Positions 7,131 to 14,190 of a stretch of DNA of 14,190 nt are shown in pieces. Source of the DNA: Hydnum rufescens UP504 (lineage: Eukaryota; Basidiomycota; Agaricomycetes; Cantharellales; Hydnaceae). Made by a program: the position numbers and the translations under genes. Every line of letters begins with the position of its first letter. The first letter of the stretch is position 1. The notes under the pieces were generated by a model. It saw only the letters and a list, made by a program, of their open reading frames with translations. It was not told the origin of the DNA and searched no databases. Where the stretch lies: NCBI GenBank assembly GCA_014904985.1, contig MU129301.1, forward strand, positions 5,942 through 20,131. Reading direction: 5' to 3'.

Positions 7131-8230
7131 CACGCACAATTCTGTGGGGCATGTGCAAGATGGGCCAAGCATTTATTGCAATCCCGGTGTCCCCTTGTTT
7201 TGGGGGAAGTCACACCAGTGGACTAGGTGTCAGCACCATAGCATGTATTGATGCCAACTTCCAAATCAAACGCAATCGTGACAAAGATCGGCGGAAGGGC
7301 TTTGAAGGCGAAACCGGAGCTAGAGACCCCCGAGATCTTTTCGCCAAGAATGGTGGAGCTATCCCAAGTAGAGCTCGATATGATGGAAGCCCGTGTTAAT
7401 GAGCTCCGACCAACAACGAAAACCTGTGTCAACTTGGGGCGAAAACGAAAAGCAACTGAGATGACGGAGGATGATCGAGCTGTCCCAGGTGAAGATGATG
7501 CAGTGGAACCTGGGATGAATGTTCCGAACTCAGTTCTCGATATGTGTGGCGACTCTTTCATTGCAGCGGATGGCGATCACATTAAAGCTTCTACCCAGCA
7601 GTTTGATGATACCGGGCTCATGGCCTTACTGTGTCGCCATGACATTGCCCTTTATGTTGCCAACATGCGCACAGCTGGCGAGAAACAATTTTATGCATTT
7701 GCCCTTGTTGCGGCTCTTTCAAGGAGTTGCAGAATGGTGGACTGTGGGGATATTGTATGACATTGCGTGTCAAATCCATCGAAGTCTCCTAAAATGGAAC
7801 TTTATGCCTGAATGGCATAGTCGCATCGTCTTTGGTGTCTTGGTCTTCCATGCGTATGGCCACCAATGGATGTGCCAGCTATGGTATCATCCTCAGAAGT
7901 CGGAGATCTGGGGCCTTTCTGATGGTGAAGGCTGTGAGAGGTTTTGGAGTGAACTCCAAAGACTTATTCCCTCTCTAAGGGTTACGGGCTATCACCGACA
8001 ACTCTTTATCATTGACCTCCAGGTGGAGCACATTGATGAACTGAAGCAGCAGGGCCTGGCGAAATGGCTGCATGATCGCACTTTATCTGCTCACAAGCGG
8101 GAAGGAGAGGCGATGGCAAGGCTTGGTGGGCAGTCTATCTTGTACCTCCTGGATCAGTTCAAGTCACAACGAGCTTTCCAAAGCAAAACCGATGCCCTGC
8201 CAGTCGAAAACCAAAGGAGCTCGTGCAATT
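7131..8230 (+). other. KDZ copy 1: transposase core
   Basis: Pieces in order are LQSRCP then CFGG (a frameshift at about 7196 splits CPLCFGG), TIACIDANFQIKRNRDKDRR, then after a shift at about 7331 IFSPRMVELSQVELDMME, VPNSVLDMCGDSF, DDTGLMALLCRHD and EKQFYAFALV. After a further shift near 7723 follow EWWTVGILYDIACQIHRS, VFHAYGHQWMCQLWYHPQK, WGLSDGEGCERFW, LIPSLRV and GYHRQLFIIDLQVEH. These are the diagnostic KDZ motifs. Downstream, FQSK is followed at about 8187 by one extra A in a run of A, moving translation into the frame of the coiled-coil region. Confidence 0.9.
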
Positions 8231-8770
8231 GAGCACATCTTGTCCATGACACAGACTGCACAATCCCTGTGGATCCATCTCAAGGAAACGGTGGATGAGC
8301 TGGGAGAGCTTGCAACTGATAGCAGCACTGTGGTGGTGGAGGATGAGCTATGGGCAAAGATTGAGGCTATGCGGTCAAGTATAAAGCGCATCGAGAGTAA
8401 CATCAAGAAAAAGACGGAGGAACTGCATCTCTCTGATCGGATGTCCCATAAAGAGTTGGATCGCCTTAAGACCGATAAATGGGTGAACCTACAGCTCAAT
8501 ATATGTGTTGTTCGAGATCAAATTCTGATAAAACTGCGAGTGCGGAAGTTTGAACTTGCGGGATTGGATTGTGCAGATACTGGCCGTGAGCTGGACCACC
8601 GAATGAAGGAGCATGTTGAAAAGGCAATGAAGAGCCGGGTCTCTGGAGTACAAGGGGCTCTAAAGCGATATGAGGAGATCCGAAGGGAGATGATGAAGCT
8701 TCGGGGGAAGGGGAGTGTTGCAGCAGATGCTATATCCCCCCAGAGATATCCTCGTCTGTCTACAAGCTAG
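8188..8770 (+). other. KDZ copy 1: coiled-coil region after the core
   Basis: One open frame reads KPMPCQSKTKGARAIEH and then a long charged helical stretch containing SSIKRIESNIKKKTEEL and RKFELAGLD, ending in MKLRGKGS. The heptad-like spacing of Leu/Ile among Glu/Lys suggests a coiled coil, the usual content of this part of KDZ proteins. The stop at 8768-8770 is only reached because a run of six C near 8735-8741 is one base short; in the next frame the protein continues with KLDVDEDIWQ. Confidence 0.8.
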
Positions 8771-9409
8771 ATGTAGATGAAGATATCTGGCAAGTACCTC
8801 ATCATGAGGATCTTGCAAATTTCCTGATGGAGAGGTACCTGCGTGGCTTAGAGATAAGGGGGTACGGGATGGGATACGAGCTGCCCAAGAGATTCTAAAT
8901 TGCTGCCAGGAGCTGGAGTGTTGCAAGCTGAATTCTCTAACTTACATACATGGTTTATGACCCAATGTTCTGCCACATGGCATGCATATACTCTTTCTTG
9001 TGTATGTAATCTACATTTGGCTGTCATGATAGGGGTTGACTGAATTAGCCTCATTCTGCTAGATGCAGAGGTGAAGTTCTTTGCATTACTAGAGTTGCAT
9101 CACCTGCATGATTTGGTAGAGGCTTGGCAGAGGCATTCATCAGCAATGCTTGGGAGTGATGGCCAGATTGGCTGGATGAATCTTCCTGAGCAGCCTCCTC
9201 CCCTTTGTTATGGTAGGATTCAGATACTGTGTGGGCCTGTGTCCCCTGTGGCAAACTCACTGACAGGTGAGGCTGTGGATGGGGTCTCAGATGCTGCAAG
9301 CTCGGATGATGATGAAAATGGGGAATTAGAAGATGCACCTGTGCCGCAAGACATTGCATTCTTAGCTGCTCTTGATGCTCTTGAGGAGTTAGTTGGGGAT
9401 GATGCATGA
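8743..9409 (+). other. KDZ copy 1: C-terminal region with one intron
   Basis: KLDVDEDIWQ is followed, after a one-base loss near 8821, by GEVPAWLRDKGVRDGI and QEILNCCQELECC, which line up with copy 2 (GDVPPWLGDEMVRNGI). Another shift near 8940 leads to HTWFMTQ. An intron at 9000-9062 (GTGTAT to CTGCTAG, 63 nt) joins in phase 1 to AEVKFFALLELHHLHDLVEAW and an acidic tail with SSDDDENGELEDAP, ending at TGA 9407-9409. Copy 2 has an intron at the matching place and a similar tail. Confidence 0.75.
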
Positions 9410-9524
9410 ATTGTTCTATTTGAATGTAATATCTTGTATTTGTAAACTATGGTTGGTTTAACTTGGAAAAAAAATAGAGATCTGAGTTCCGTGTGTCCTA
9501 CTGTGGATTTGGGACAAGTTCACA

Positions 9525-9632
9525 CATTTGGGCCCCATTGGTGCAGGCAGTTTGAATGTATCCACTTGGGTCCCATTTGGGCCCCACTTGGCCCCATTTG
9601 GGCCCCATTTGGGCCCCATTTTGGGCCCATTG
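9525..9632. repeat. Minisatellite with ~11-bp unit TTTGGGCCCCA
   Basis: About six adjacent variants of TTTGGGCCCCA lie in 9564-9631, with a further unit at 9529-9539. GGGCCC is itself palindromic, so the array reads the same way on both strands in large part. In translation it gives Gly-Pro-Trp-Ala-Pro-like repeats on the plus strand. Confidence 0.85.
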
Positions 9633-9689
9633 CATTGATACTGCTCTTTAACTTTGGATTTGGGCCCTAGTGGGGCCCCAGTATTGTAG

Positions 9690-9739
9690 GACCTACTTAG
9701 GTACCAATTCATGGCACAGATTTGGTACCTAACATAGGT
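9690..9739. repeat. Hairpin ACCTACTTAGGTACC / GGTACCTAACATAGGT
   Basis: The left arm near 9690-9704 and the right arm near 9724-9739 are nearly perfect inverted copies around a ~20-nt loop. It could be a terminator-like or element-terminus structure; nothing assigns a function. Confidence 0.6.
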
Positions 9740-9767
9740 AGTCAATGTGGTTGACCAGCCTGTCATA

Positions 9768-9804
9768 TTAGATATAATGCACATTGCATTTATTATATCT
9801 AATT
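9768..9804. repeat. AT-rich hairpin ATTAGATATAAT / ATTATATCTAAT
   Basis: A 12-bp inverted repeat flanks a 13-nt loop that contains a GCA-TGC pairing. It directly follows the previous hairpin. Confidence 0.65.
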
Positions 9805-9821
9805 AGATGTATTTACTGTGG

Positions 9822-9930
9822 TCCCCCTGGGGGCCCCTGGGAGGTGTTTTGGAGGCAGGTATCCTACAGCCAGGGGCCCCTGGGGGCCCCAAAATGGCCT
9901 TGGGACTGCCTCCAAAGACCTTGTTCTAAT
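9822..9930. repeat. Nested GC-rich palindrome
   Basis: CCTGGGGGCCCCTGGG-like words occur on both sides (near 9826-9842 and 9875-9891), and the outer word GGTGTTTTGGAGGCAG (9842-9857) is mirrored by CTGCCTCCAAAGACC (9907-9921). The mixture of overlapping direct and inverted words gives several alternative foldings. Confidence 0.6.
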
Positions 9931-10006
9931 AATGGATATTTTCTAAGTTCACTGGCACAAGGGGAGGGGCCCCAATTATTATTCAAAATTATGTAAATAT
10001 AAATCT

Positions 10007-10410
10007 CTACAAGTCAATACTGGAGTCCCAGTCACTACTTCCTGCATTGGAGGCCCCATCATCTGAGCACTGCTGACAGATTAGATCTGAAGCAGCAAGG
10101 ATATCCATATCTGCCAGAACAGGAGCAGGCTCCAGTTCTAGATCTTCATCATCATCAGAACTATCAACATCGCTCTCAATGCCATTGGAATCTAGTTTCC
10201 TGGGCCTATCAGACTGCTGTGGTCTTGCATGGGCTGGAGCCTGTATCTGTTCTGCCAAAAGTCCTACACTGTGCAACAATGGGTGTCAAGCTGGCAATGA
10301 TGGAGCCATGGCATCAGATATGACCAAAGCATCCAGTGATCGCCCCCAAGTCTGGCCAAGATTGCAAACAACTCAAAGATGTTCCAAGAGGAAGAATTTC
10401 ATGTCTGAGT
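10007..10410 (-). other. KDZ copy 2 exon 5: acidic C-terminal tail
   Basis: The exon reads DSDMKFFLLEHL, then TGA, a short helix, a second TGA, and a tail with VDSSDDDEDLELEPAP, LADMDILAASDL and a terminal stop at 10009-10007. Copy 1 has SSDDDENGELEDAP at the corresponding place. Confidence 0.75.
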
Positions 10411-10468
10411 CTTAGATTCAAAGCATTCATTAGAAGAATTGGCCAAACTAAGAAGAAAGATATCATAC
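10411..10468 (-). other. KDZ copy 2 intron 4 (58 nt), shared with copy 1
   Basis: The donor is GTATGA at 10468, a TTCTAAT branch-like motif lies inside, and the acceptor AATCTAAG ends at 10411. The phase is 1. The only intron found in copy 1 (9000-9062) lies at the matching position, just before the KFF motif, in the same phase. Confidence 0.7.
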
Positions 10469-10876
10469 CTGTGGAAGAATTCAATAGAGTCATCATTGCA
10501 GCCAATTCCTCATCAAACCAATGTTTGAGAGAATGTCTTTCTCTCCAACAAAGCTCAAGTTCATCCTGACAGTTAGCAATGTCTTGGACAAGTTGTATTC
10601 CATTTCGAACCATTTCATCACCCAGCCAAGGTGGAACATCACCATTGAACTCATCGTCAGCAAGACTGATGTCCTACCAAATGTCATTATCAACATCCAG
10701 GCTGAAGAGCCCTTTCATATCGATAGATGGCGGAATGAGAGCATTTCGAGGGATACCTTGACAACCACGAAGCTTCTTCATACTTTCTCAGCATTTATTG
10801 TACTCTGCAACAAGACCCTTGACAGATTGATAACGGCGCTTGATTGCTCTGCTGGTGTGCTGCAGGGTACTATGGT
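10469..10876 (-). other. KDZ copy 2 exon 4
   Basis: It reads SRAIKRRYQSVKGLVAEYNK, then a TGA where copy 1 has Arg, MKKLRG, GLFSLDVDNDIW, a TAG where copy 1 has Gln, and GDVPPWLGDEMVRNGI, ELELCWRERHSLKHWFDEEL. It lines up with copy 1 8600-8999. Confidence 0.75.
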
Positions 10877-10943
10877 CTGTAACACAATCAGATTTGCCAG
10901 TGAGCACAAGCAAATAGCGAAATAATAGATTATGAGTACACAC
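10877..10943 (-). other. KDZ copy 2 intron 3 (67 nt)
   Basis: Phase requires a donor at 10943 (GTGTGT); the better-looking GTAGGT at 10947 would break the frame. The acceptor GTTACAG ends at 10877. Splicing gives KAVDHSTLQHT, matching the copy 1 region around LDHRMKEHVEKAMKSR. Copy 1 has no intron here. Confidence 0.6.
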
Positions 10944-12316
10944 CTACAGCCTTGATTCGAAAAGCACCAGTGAGATTATGAGTTTCGAAATTTTTCTCGC
11001 ACACCCTTGTGATAGTCTGAGCTTTGAGGGCACGCATGTTCAGCTGATGTTCAAACCATGTGTGGTGTTTCATTTTTTGCAGTTGCTTGAATGAGACTGG
11101 ATCACCAAGCTGCAACATTGCCGTCATATCCTCATCTTGTTTTGATAAATGTGAGATGACTTTCTCTTGCTCAGCAATTGCGGACGTTATCTCGCCAATC
11201 TCATTCCTACTGGCAATGCTGTCCACCACTGGGGCAGCGACAAGCTGTTGCTGGAGAGCCCTGACCAAATCACAAGCCACATTAATGTGTTGATGCACAG
11301 CAAGGATCTTCTCAACAGCGTGGAAACCCTTTTTCTTGGATTGTTGTTCCAAAGGTCAGCTTTGATATGCTCATTGTTCTTCAAATTGTGCTCGAAGGTA
11401 CTCATCACTGTAGATAATTGCTGACCTCTTCTGCTGAGCAAGAAAAAGACGTTCCATCATCGACTTCACACGTCTCTCCAACCAGATTCCAGCCTGGGAC
11501 AACTTAACATCATCTAGGTGTTCAATTTGGAGATCAAGGATGAACAACTGACAATGATATCCGGAAACATGCAGGTTGGGAATAAGACGTCGAAGGTCAC
11601 TCCACAGATGCTCACAACCCTCACCATCTGTCAGCCCCCAGACATCCCCCTTCTGAGGATGATACCACAGCTGGCACACCCATTGATGACTGTACACGTG
11701 AAAAACACTGATGGCAAATATGATGTGTGGCATCCACTGTGGCAGAAGATCCCATTTGAGAGCACTGCGGTGGATCTGGCAGCCAATGTCATACAGGATA
11801 CCAACTCGCCAATGCTCAGGAAGCTCAGCCATGACCACATCAATAAGGGCAAAGGCATAGAACTGCTGTTCACCAGGAGTCCACATACTGGCATAGACAA
11901 TCACATGATCATGTCAGCAGACTGCAGCTATCACTCCAGTGTTGGAGAAATGGTCCCCAGGTGTCTTTATTCTGTTTCCATTGGCTGCCACAAAGGACTC
12001 GCCACAGGAATCAAGAGACAAATTGGGGACTCATAGCCCTGGTTTGATTGCATCTCCATGATCATCATGAGGTGCATACTCACCTTTGTTAGATCGTCTT
12101 GGGGCTTTGGCATTATTGCCTTCATGTTGCATGGAGCACGCGGCCTCGACTCTCACTTTCCAAGCTTCCAGGAAACTGTGGGGTACTTCACATATTCCTG
12201 GTGCGATGATGCGAGGATCTTGGACACCAGGTTGTTTCTTGTGGCCTGGACGTCAGTCATAGTCCTTGTTTCGGTGCAAAGCAAAGCAAGCATCAATGCA
12301 TATGAAGAGTTCAGGG
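10944..12316 (-). other. KDZ copy 2 exon 3: transposase core and coiled coil
   Basis: One continuous frame of about 457 codons carries CIDACFALHRNKD, DSCGESFVAANG, EQQFYAFALI, HWRVGILYDIGCQIHRS, VFHVYSHQWVCQLWYHPQK, WGLTDGEGCEHLW, GYHCQLFILDLQIEHLDD and then a charged coiled-coil part (SKKKGFHAVEKILAVHQHI). There are no frameshifts, but five TGA stops. Asn of the usual D-A-N-F is Cys here. Three residues that are Arg in copy 1 are His or Cys (codons 11610-11608, 11571-11569, 11553-11551), which also fits CpG loss. Confidence 0.85.
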
Positions 12317-12369
12317 CTACAAAGGGTGCTTCATAAGTAAGAGTTAAGAACTATGTAGACATTACTTAC
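12317..12369 (-). other. KDZ copy 2 intron 2 (53 nt)
   Basis: The donor is GTAAGT at 12369, a CTTAAC branch-like motif lies inside, and the acceptor TTTGTAG ends at 12317. An acceptor 12 nt earlier would also keep the frame. Splicing joins SKL to PELFICIDACF. Copy 1 has no intron here. Confidence 0.65.
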
Positions 12370-13012
12370 AGCTTGCTTCCTGTGGTCTGACTGCCAGCTC
12401 CAGCACATAATGGGCATTGAGAACAAATATAATCAGATGGAGTAAGATGAGGATTATGAGGGGGGTCCAGGTTTGGGACATCAGTACTTGGCAAGTCGCC
12501 ATGAGAAACAGTGGGCACACTCTGAGAAGCAGTGGGCTTGCGAATAGTGAGGCCATTGCTGCTCAGGGCACTGACATACAGCTGGTGTGTGATAGGGGTG
12601 ATCACATCAATCTTTGGTAAAGGTATCACTTCAGACATGACAGCCTCTTGTTCAATGGGGTCTCAGGATAGGACTTCCTGACGGGCAATGCCTATTTGCT
12701 TGTCCATTTCATCATTGACAACTCATATCAGAACTTGATACTGGTGCAGTGCAGTCCCAAATCTCCGACAGAACAAGTCTTTTGCATCGAATACATGTCC
12801 TCTCTTTGACAAGAACATTGTGAGAGCATCACACCATGTGGCTTCATTCGGAGCAAGATGGACGAATAGTGTCGCAGCGAATTCCAGAATTTCCAGGCTG
12901 ATTGCAAGGGCTGGATAAACAGGCGAGCAAGGAAATAATCCCTGCTTTACTACTTGAACTGGAGCACTCGCAGTTGTACATTGACACATGCGTAACTCAA
13001 TGCTACCAAGAC
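12370..13012 (-). other. KDZ copy 2 exon 2: cysteine-cluster domain and linker
   Basis: The exon reads IELRMCQC, GLFPCSPVYPALAISLEILEF, HLAPNEATWCDAL, DLFCRRFGTALHQYQVLI, a linker and HLTPSDYICSQCPLC. It is the counterpart of copy 1 6560-7200 and lacks the indel that breaks copy 1 at P-N-E. TGA stops interrupt it after QVLI (12725) and after EVLS (12665). It ends in phase 2 at GTAAGT. Confidence 0.75.
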
Positions 13013-13071
13013 CTATGGAAGTCTGTCTGTTAGTTAGAATCTAACCATGATATTAAGGCAAAACTATGTAC
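13013..13071 (-). other. KDZ copy 2 intron 1 (59 nt)
   Basis: The donor is GTACAT at 13071, a CTAACTAAC-like branch motif lies inside, and the acceptor CCATAG ends at 13013. Splicing restores an Arg codon and continues with LGSIELRMCQC. Copy 1 reads through the same place without an intron. Confidence 0.7.
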
Positions 13072-13851
13072 GATCCATGTAAACAGTAGTAACCGCCTTA
13101 AATACTGCAGGGCCACCACATGAACACTTGACCGACACATGATCTATGTGAGATTGGCCCCACTTCGACTGGCATATGTACTCCATATATGGATGAATTA
13201 AGGAGGGGATAATCTTGTGATCCCACCTCCGTGCTGCGGCAGCCCGGTGACGTGCATGACGAGACAGTGCCTGCTCCACTGAGAAGTGATCTAAACCTCT
13301 GGCATATGTTGGATATTGTACAGAAAACGGGTGTTCTACAGCTTCTGGCAATGGAGCCTCATGACGAGGGGTACTATCGCCACCTACTGCAGTAGAAAAC
13401 AGCGATGTGTGGCATTCCTTGTCATGGAGATTGACAGATGACATGGCAGATGATACAGGTCGATGATAACAGGGTGCTGAGATTGCTGGTCGTGCAGGCC
13501 GGTTAACAGCCTTATGCACTGGCACGATGGTAACAAATGTGCCAGTCTCCTCATCCAACTTCCACACAGAAGAAGTTGCGATTGGTGCTAGTTTCTTAGG
13601 GCCTTTACGACCTGTCGAACTTGAGGCTCCTGTGGAAGAATTGTTTTGGGAGCCACTGATTTCTTTGAGATCCCATGATGGGCACGTCTGGGAGGTTTTG
13701 GACAAGTATTGGCCACATCCTGGAACAAGGCCACACCTGCCTTGGAAGGCATTTGTATATGTGGAGGAGGGTCAGTCATACTGTTTTGTGGTGGACTGGA
13801 CCCCCATTTTCTCTTTCTCGAGCCACTGGTATTTGGGTCATGGGTTGACAT
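13072..13851 (-). other. KDZ copy 2 exon 1: N-terminus and start of cysteine-cluster domain
   Basis: From ATG 13851 one frame reads a basic Ser-rich start (SGSRKRKWGSS) to about 13620. The continuing homology is in the frame of 13705-13064, so one indel lies between. That frame carries KLAPIATSSVWKLDEETG and then YARGLDHFSVEQALSRHARHR, RRWDHKIIPSLIHPYMEYIC, VKCSCGG and VYMDR. The last parts match copy 1 and form the first half of the cysteine-cluster domain. The exon ends in phase 1 at the donor GTACAT. Confidence 0.75.
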
Positions 13852-14190
13852 ATTCTCACTAAGAGAAGATTGTGAGTGAATTTCACTGAGGGCTGCGTAG
13901 AGCAGAGATACGCACAGGATAAAACAGTTGTGGAGATAATAGTTAACAATGTTACACCTCACTTGACCTGGGGCGCACAGACCAACAGAATGTGAGCCCA
14001 CAGATGAGCACAATGATCTGTGAGTGTCGACGAAGTGTGCTGATGGGATTGACAGAGCAGGTAGGGGATGACAAGAGTGGGAGGATGATGGAGTGGAGGC
14101 GACTGATTGCGCGGTGAGTGGGTGAGGATGACATGGGAGTGGAGGAACATTTAGTGGGAGTCGCGAGGGAGATTGGAGTGGGAGAACAAT
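13852..14190 (-). promoter_or_regulatory. Putative pyrimidine-rich upstream region of KDZ copy 2
   Basis: On the minus strand this flank is rich in CT words such as CTCCACTCCC, a composition common upstream of fungal genes. A possible leader intron runs from GTGAGG near 13965 to CTACGCAG near 13897. An open frame with an earlier ATG at 14013 runs into the gene, but the 13851 start fits the family better. No core promoter motif was identified with confidence. Confidence 0.3.

Larger units (their letters stand above)
6281..9409 (+). pseudogene. KDZ-family transposase, copy 1 (frameshifted)
   Basis: The translated pieces, read in order, give a KDZ transposase: N-terminal cysteine-cluster region, CxxC-FGG-like segment, D-A-N-F motif, transposase core with LYDIACQ and DGEGCERFW, a basic coiled-coil region, DEDIWQ, and an acidic tail. 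KDZ enzymes are DNA transposases with an RNase H-type fold that move their own element in the nucleus. The likely acidic residues are D at 7250-7252, D at 7759-7761 and E at 7927-7929; this assignment is family knowledge plus position. All three are present, but the frame changes about nine times (near 6767, 7120-7150, 7196, 7331, 7723, 8187, 8738, 8821 and 8940), and TGA stops occur at 6383-6385 and 6488-6490. Comparison with copy 2 fixes most of these sites. It cannot make a full protein as written. The 5' boundary is approximate. Confidence 0.88.
9410..10006. other. Convergent intergenic region between the two KDZ copies
   Basis: No gene is recognised. The region holds a GGGCCC-based minisatellite, two A/T-rich or mixed hairpins and a nested GC-rich palindrome (listed separately). 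Open frames across it, including one on each strand through 9449-9784, are translations of the minisatellite. No CpG occurs from 9492 to 10170. It contains the 3' flanks, and presumably the termini, of both KDZ elements, but I could not identify matching terminal inverted repeats. Confidence 0.6.
10007..13851 (-). pseudogene. KDZ-family transposase, copy 2 (eleven in-frame stops)
   Basis: Five exons on the minus strand can be joined: 13851-13072, 13012-12370, 12316-10944, 10876-10469 and 10410-10007. All exon phases agree from 13705 to the end. The product has the same order as copy 1: Ser/Lys-rich N-terminus, cysteine-cluster domain, CPLC, D-A-C-F, LYDIGCQIHRS, SHQWVCQLWYHPQK, DGEGCEHLW, coiled coil, DNDIW, and an acidic tail. 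In-frame TGA lies at 12725-12723, 12665-12663, 12255-12253, 12033-12031, 11916-11914, 11373-11371, 11358-11356, 10790-10788, 10375-10373 and 10288-10286, with TAG at 10676-10674. One frameshift is needed between about 13700 and 13610. The start ATG at 13851 opens a Ser/Arg/Lys-rich N-terminus typical of the family. The presumed catalytic acids (12294-12292, 11790-11788, 11622-11620) are kept. As written it is a pseudogene. Confidence 0.88.

Noticed and set aside
9564..9631. CRISPR-like short repeats
   Set aside because: The units are contiguous 11-mers without spacers, in a eukaryotic sequence.
9449..9784. Gly-Pro-Trp-Ala-Pro repeat proteins on both strands
   Set aside because: They are translations of the GGGCCC minisatellite; the palindromic unit gives similar peptides on both strands.
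10286..12725. UGA recoding as Arg or another amino acid in copy 2
   Set aside because: Copy 1 uses CGA and other Arg codons at several matching sites, basidiomycete nuclear genes use the standard code, and the TAG and Arg-to-His/Cys changes are better explained by C-to-T decay.
5880..14190. TET/JBP dioxygenase gene next to the KDZ copies
   Set aside because: I looked because such linkage is reported in basidiomycetes, but no open frame with a matching HxD-type dioxygenase motif was seen in the window.

Overview
The window looks like repeat-rich nuclear DNA of a filamentous basidiomycete, most likely an Agaricomycete. The evidence is two degenerate genes whose translations match the Kyakuja-Dileera-Zisupton (KDZ) transposase family, which is heavily expanded in mushroom-forming fungi, together with short 53-71 nt GT-AG introns and long non-coding repeats. 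The genus cannot be read from the sequence. No intact protein-coding gene, rRNA, tRNA or CRISPR array was recognised.

Left half (1-5150) is non-coding repeat territory. A foldback element lies at 1-394. It is followed by block A (about 395-1985), which carries four intron-like elements of 102-106 nt that share an internal A5-GAGC hairpin, and which ends in an AT-rich tail. Then comes a very large palindrome (about 1986-3690, 5-nt centre at 2856-2860), a tandem pair of diverged ~292 bp repeats (3645-4200), and block B (about 4301-4862). Block B repeats the block A plan once: GC hairpin, 107-nt intron-like element with the same internal hairpin, GC-rich exon-like stretch, AT-rich tail. The stretch 4863-5880 holds no recognisable gene.

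Right half (about 5880-14190) holds two KDZ transposase genes arranged tail to tail. Copy 1 (+, about 6281-9409) has the N-terminal cysteine-cluster region, the transposase core and the acidic C-terminal tail, but is broken by about nine single-base frameshifts and two TGA stops. Copy 2 (-, 13851-10007) has five inferable exons. One continuous frame can be followed through exons 2-5, broken by eleven in-frame stops: ten TGA and one TAG, every one explainable by a C-to-T change, plus one N-terminal frameshift. The copies share only one intron position and differ at many residues, so they are different subfamilies rather than a recent duplication. Between them lies about 600 bp with a GGGCCC-based minisatellite, nested palindromes and no CpG at all.

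The most notable signals are the family of hairpin-bearing intron-like elements (introner-like candidates), the CpG-type decay of copy 2, and the complete lack of CpG in one arm of the large palindrome while the other arm keeps about eleven. Together these suggest a silenced, probably methylated, transposon graveyard. This is inference from the sequence alone.
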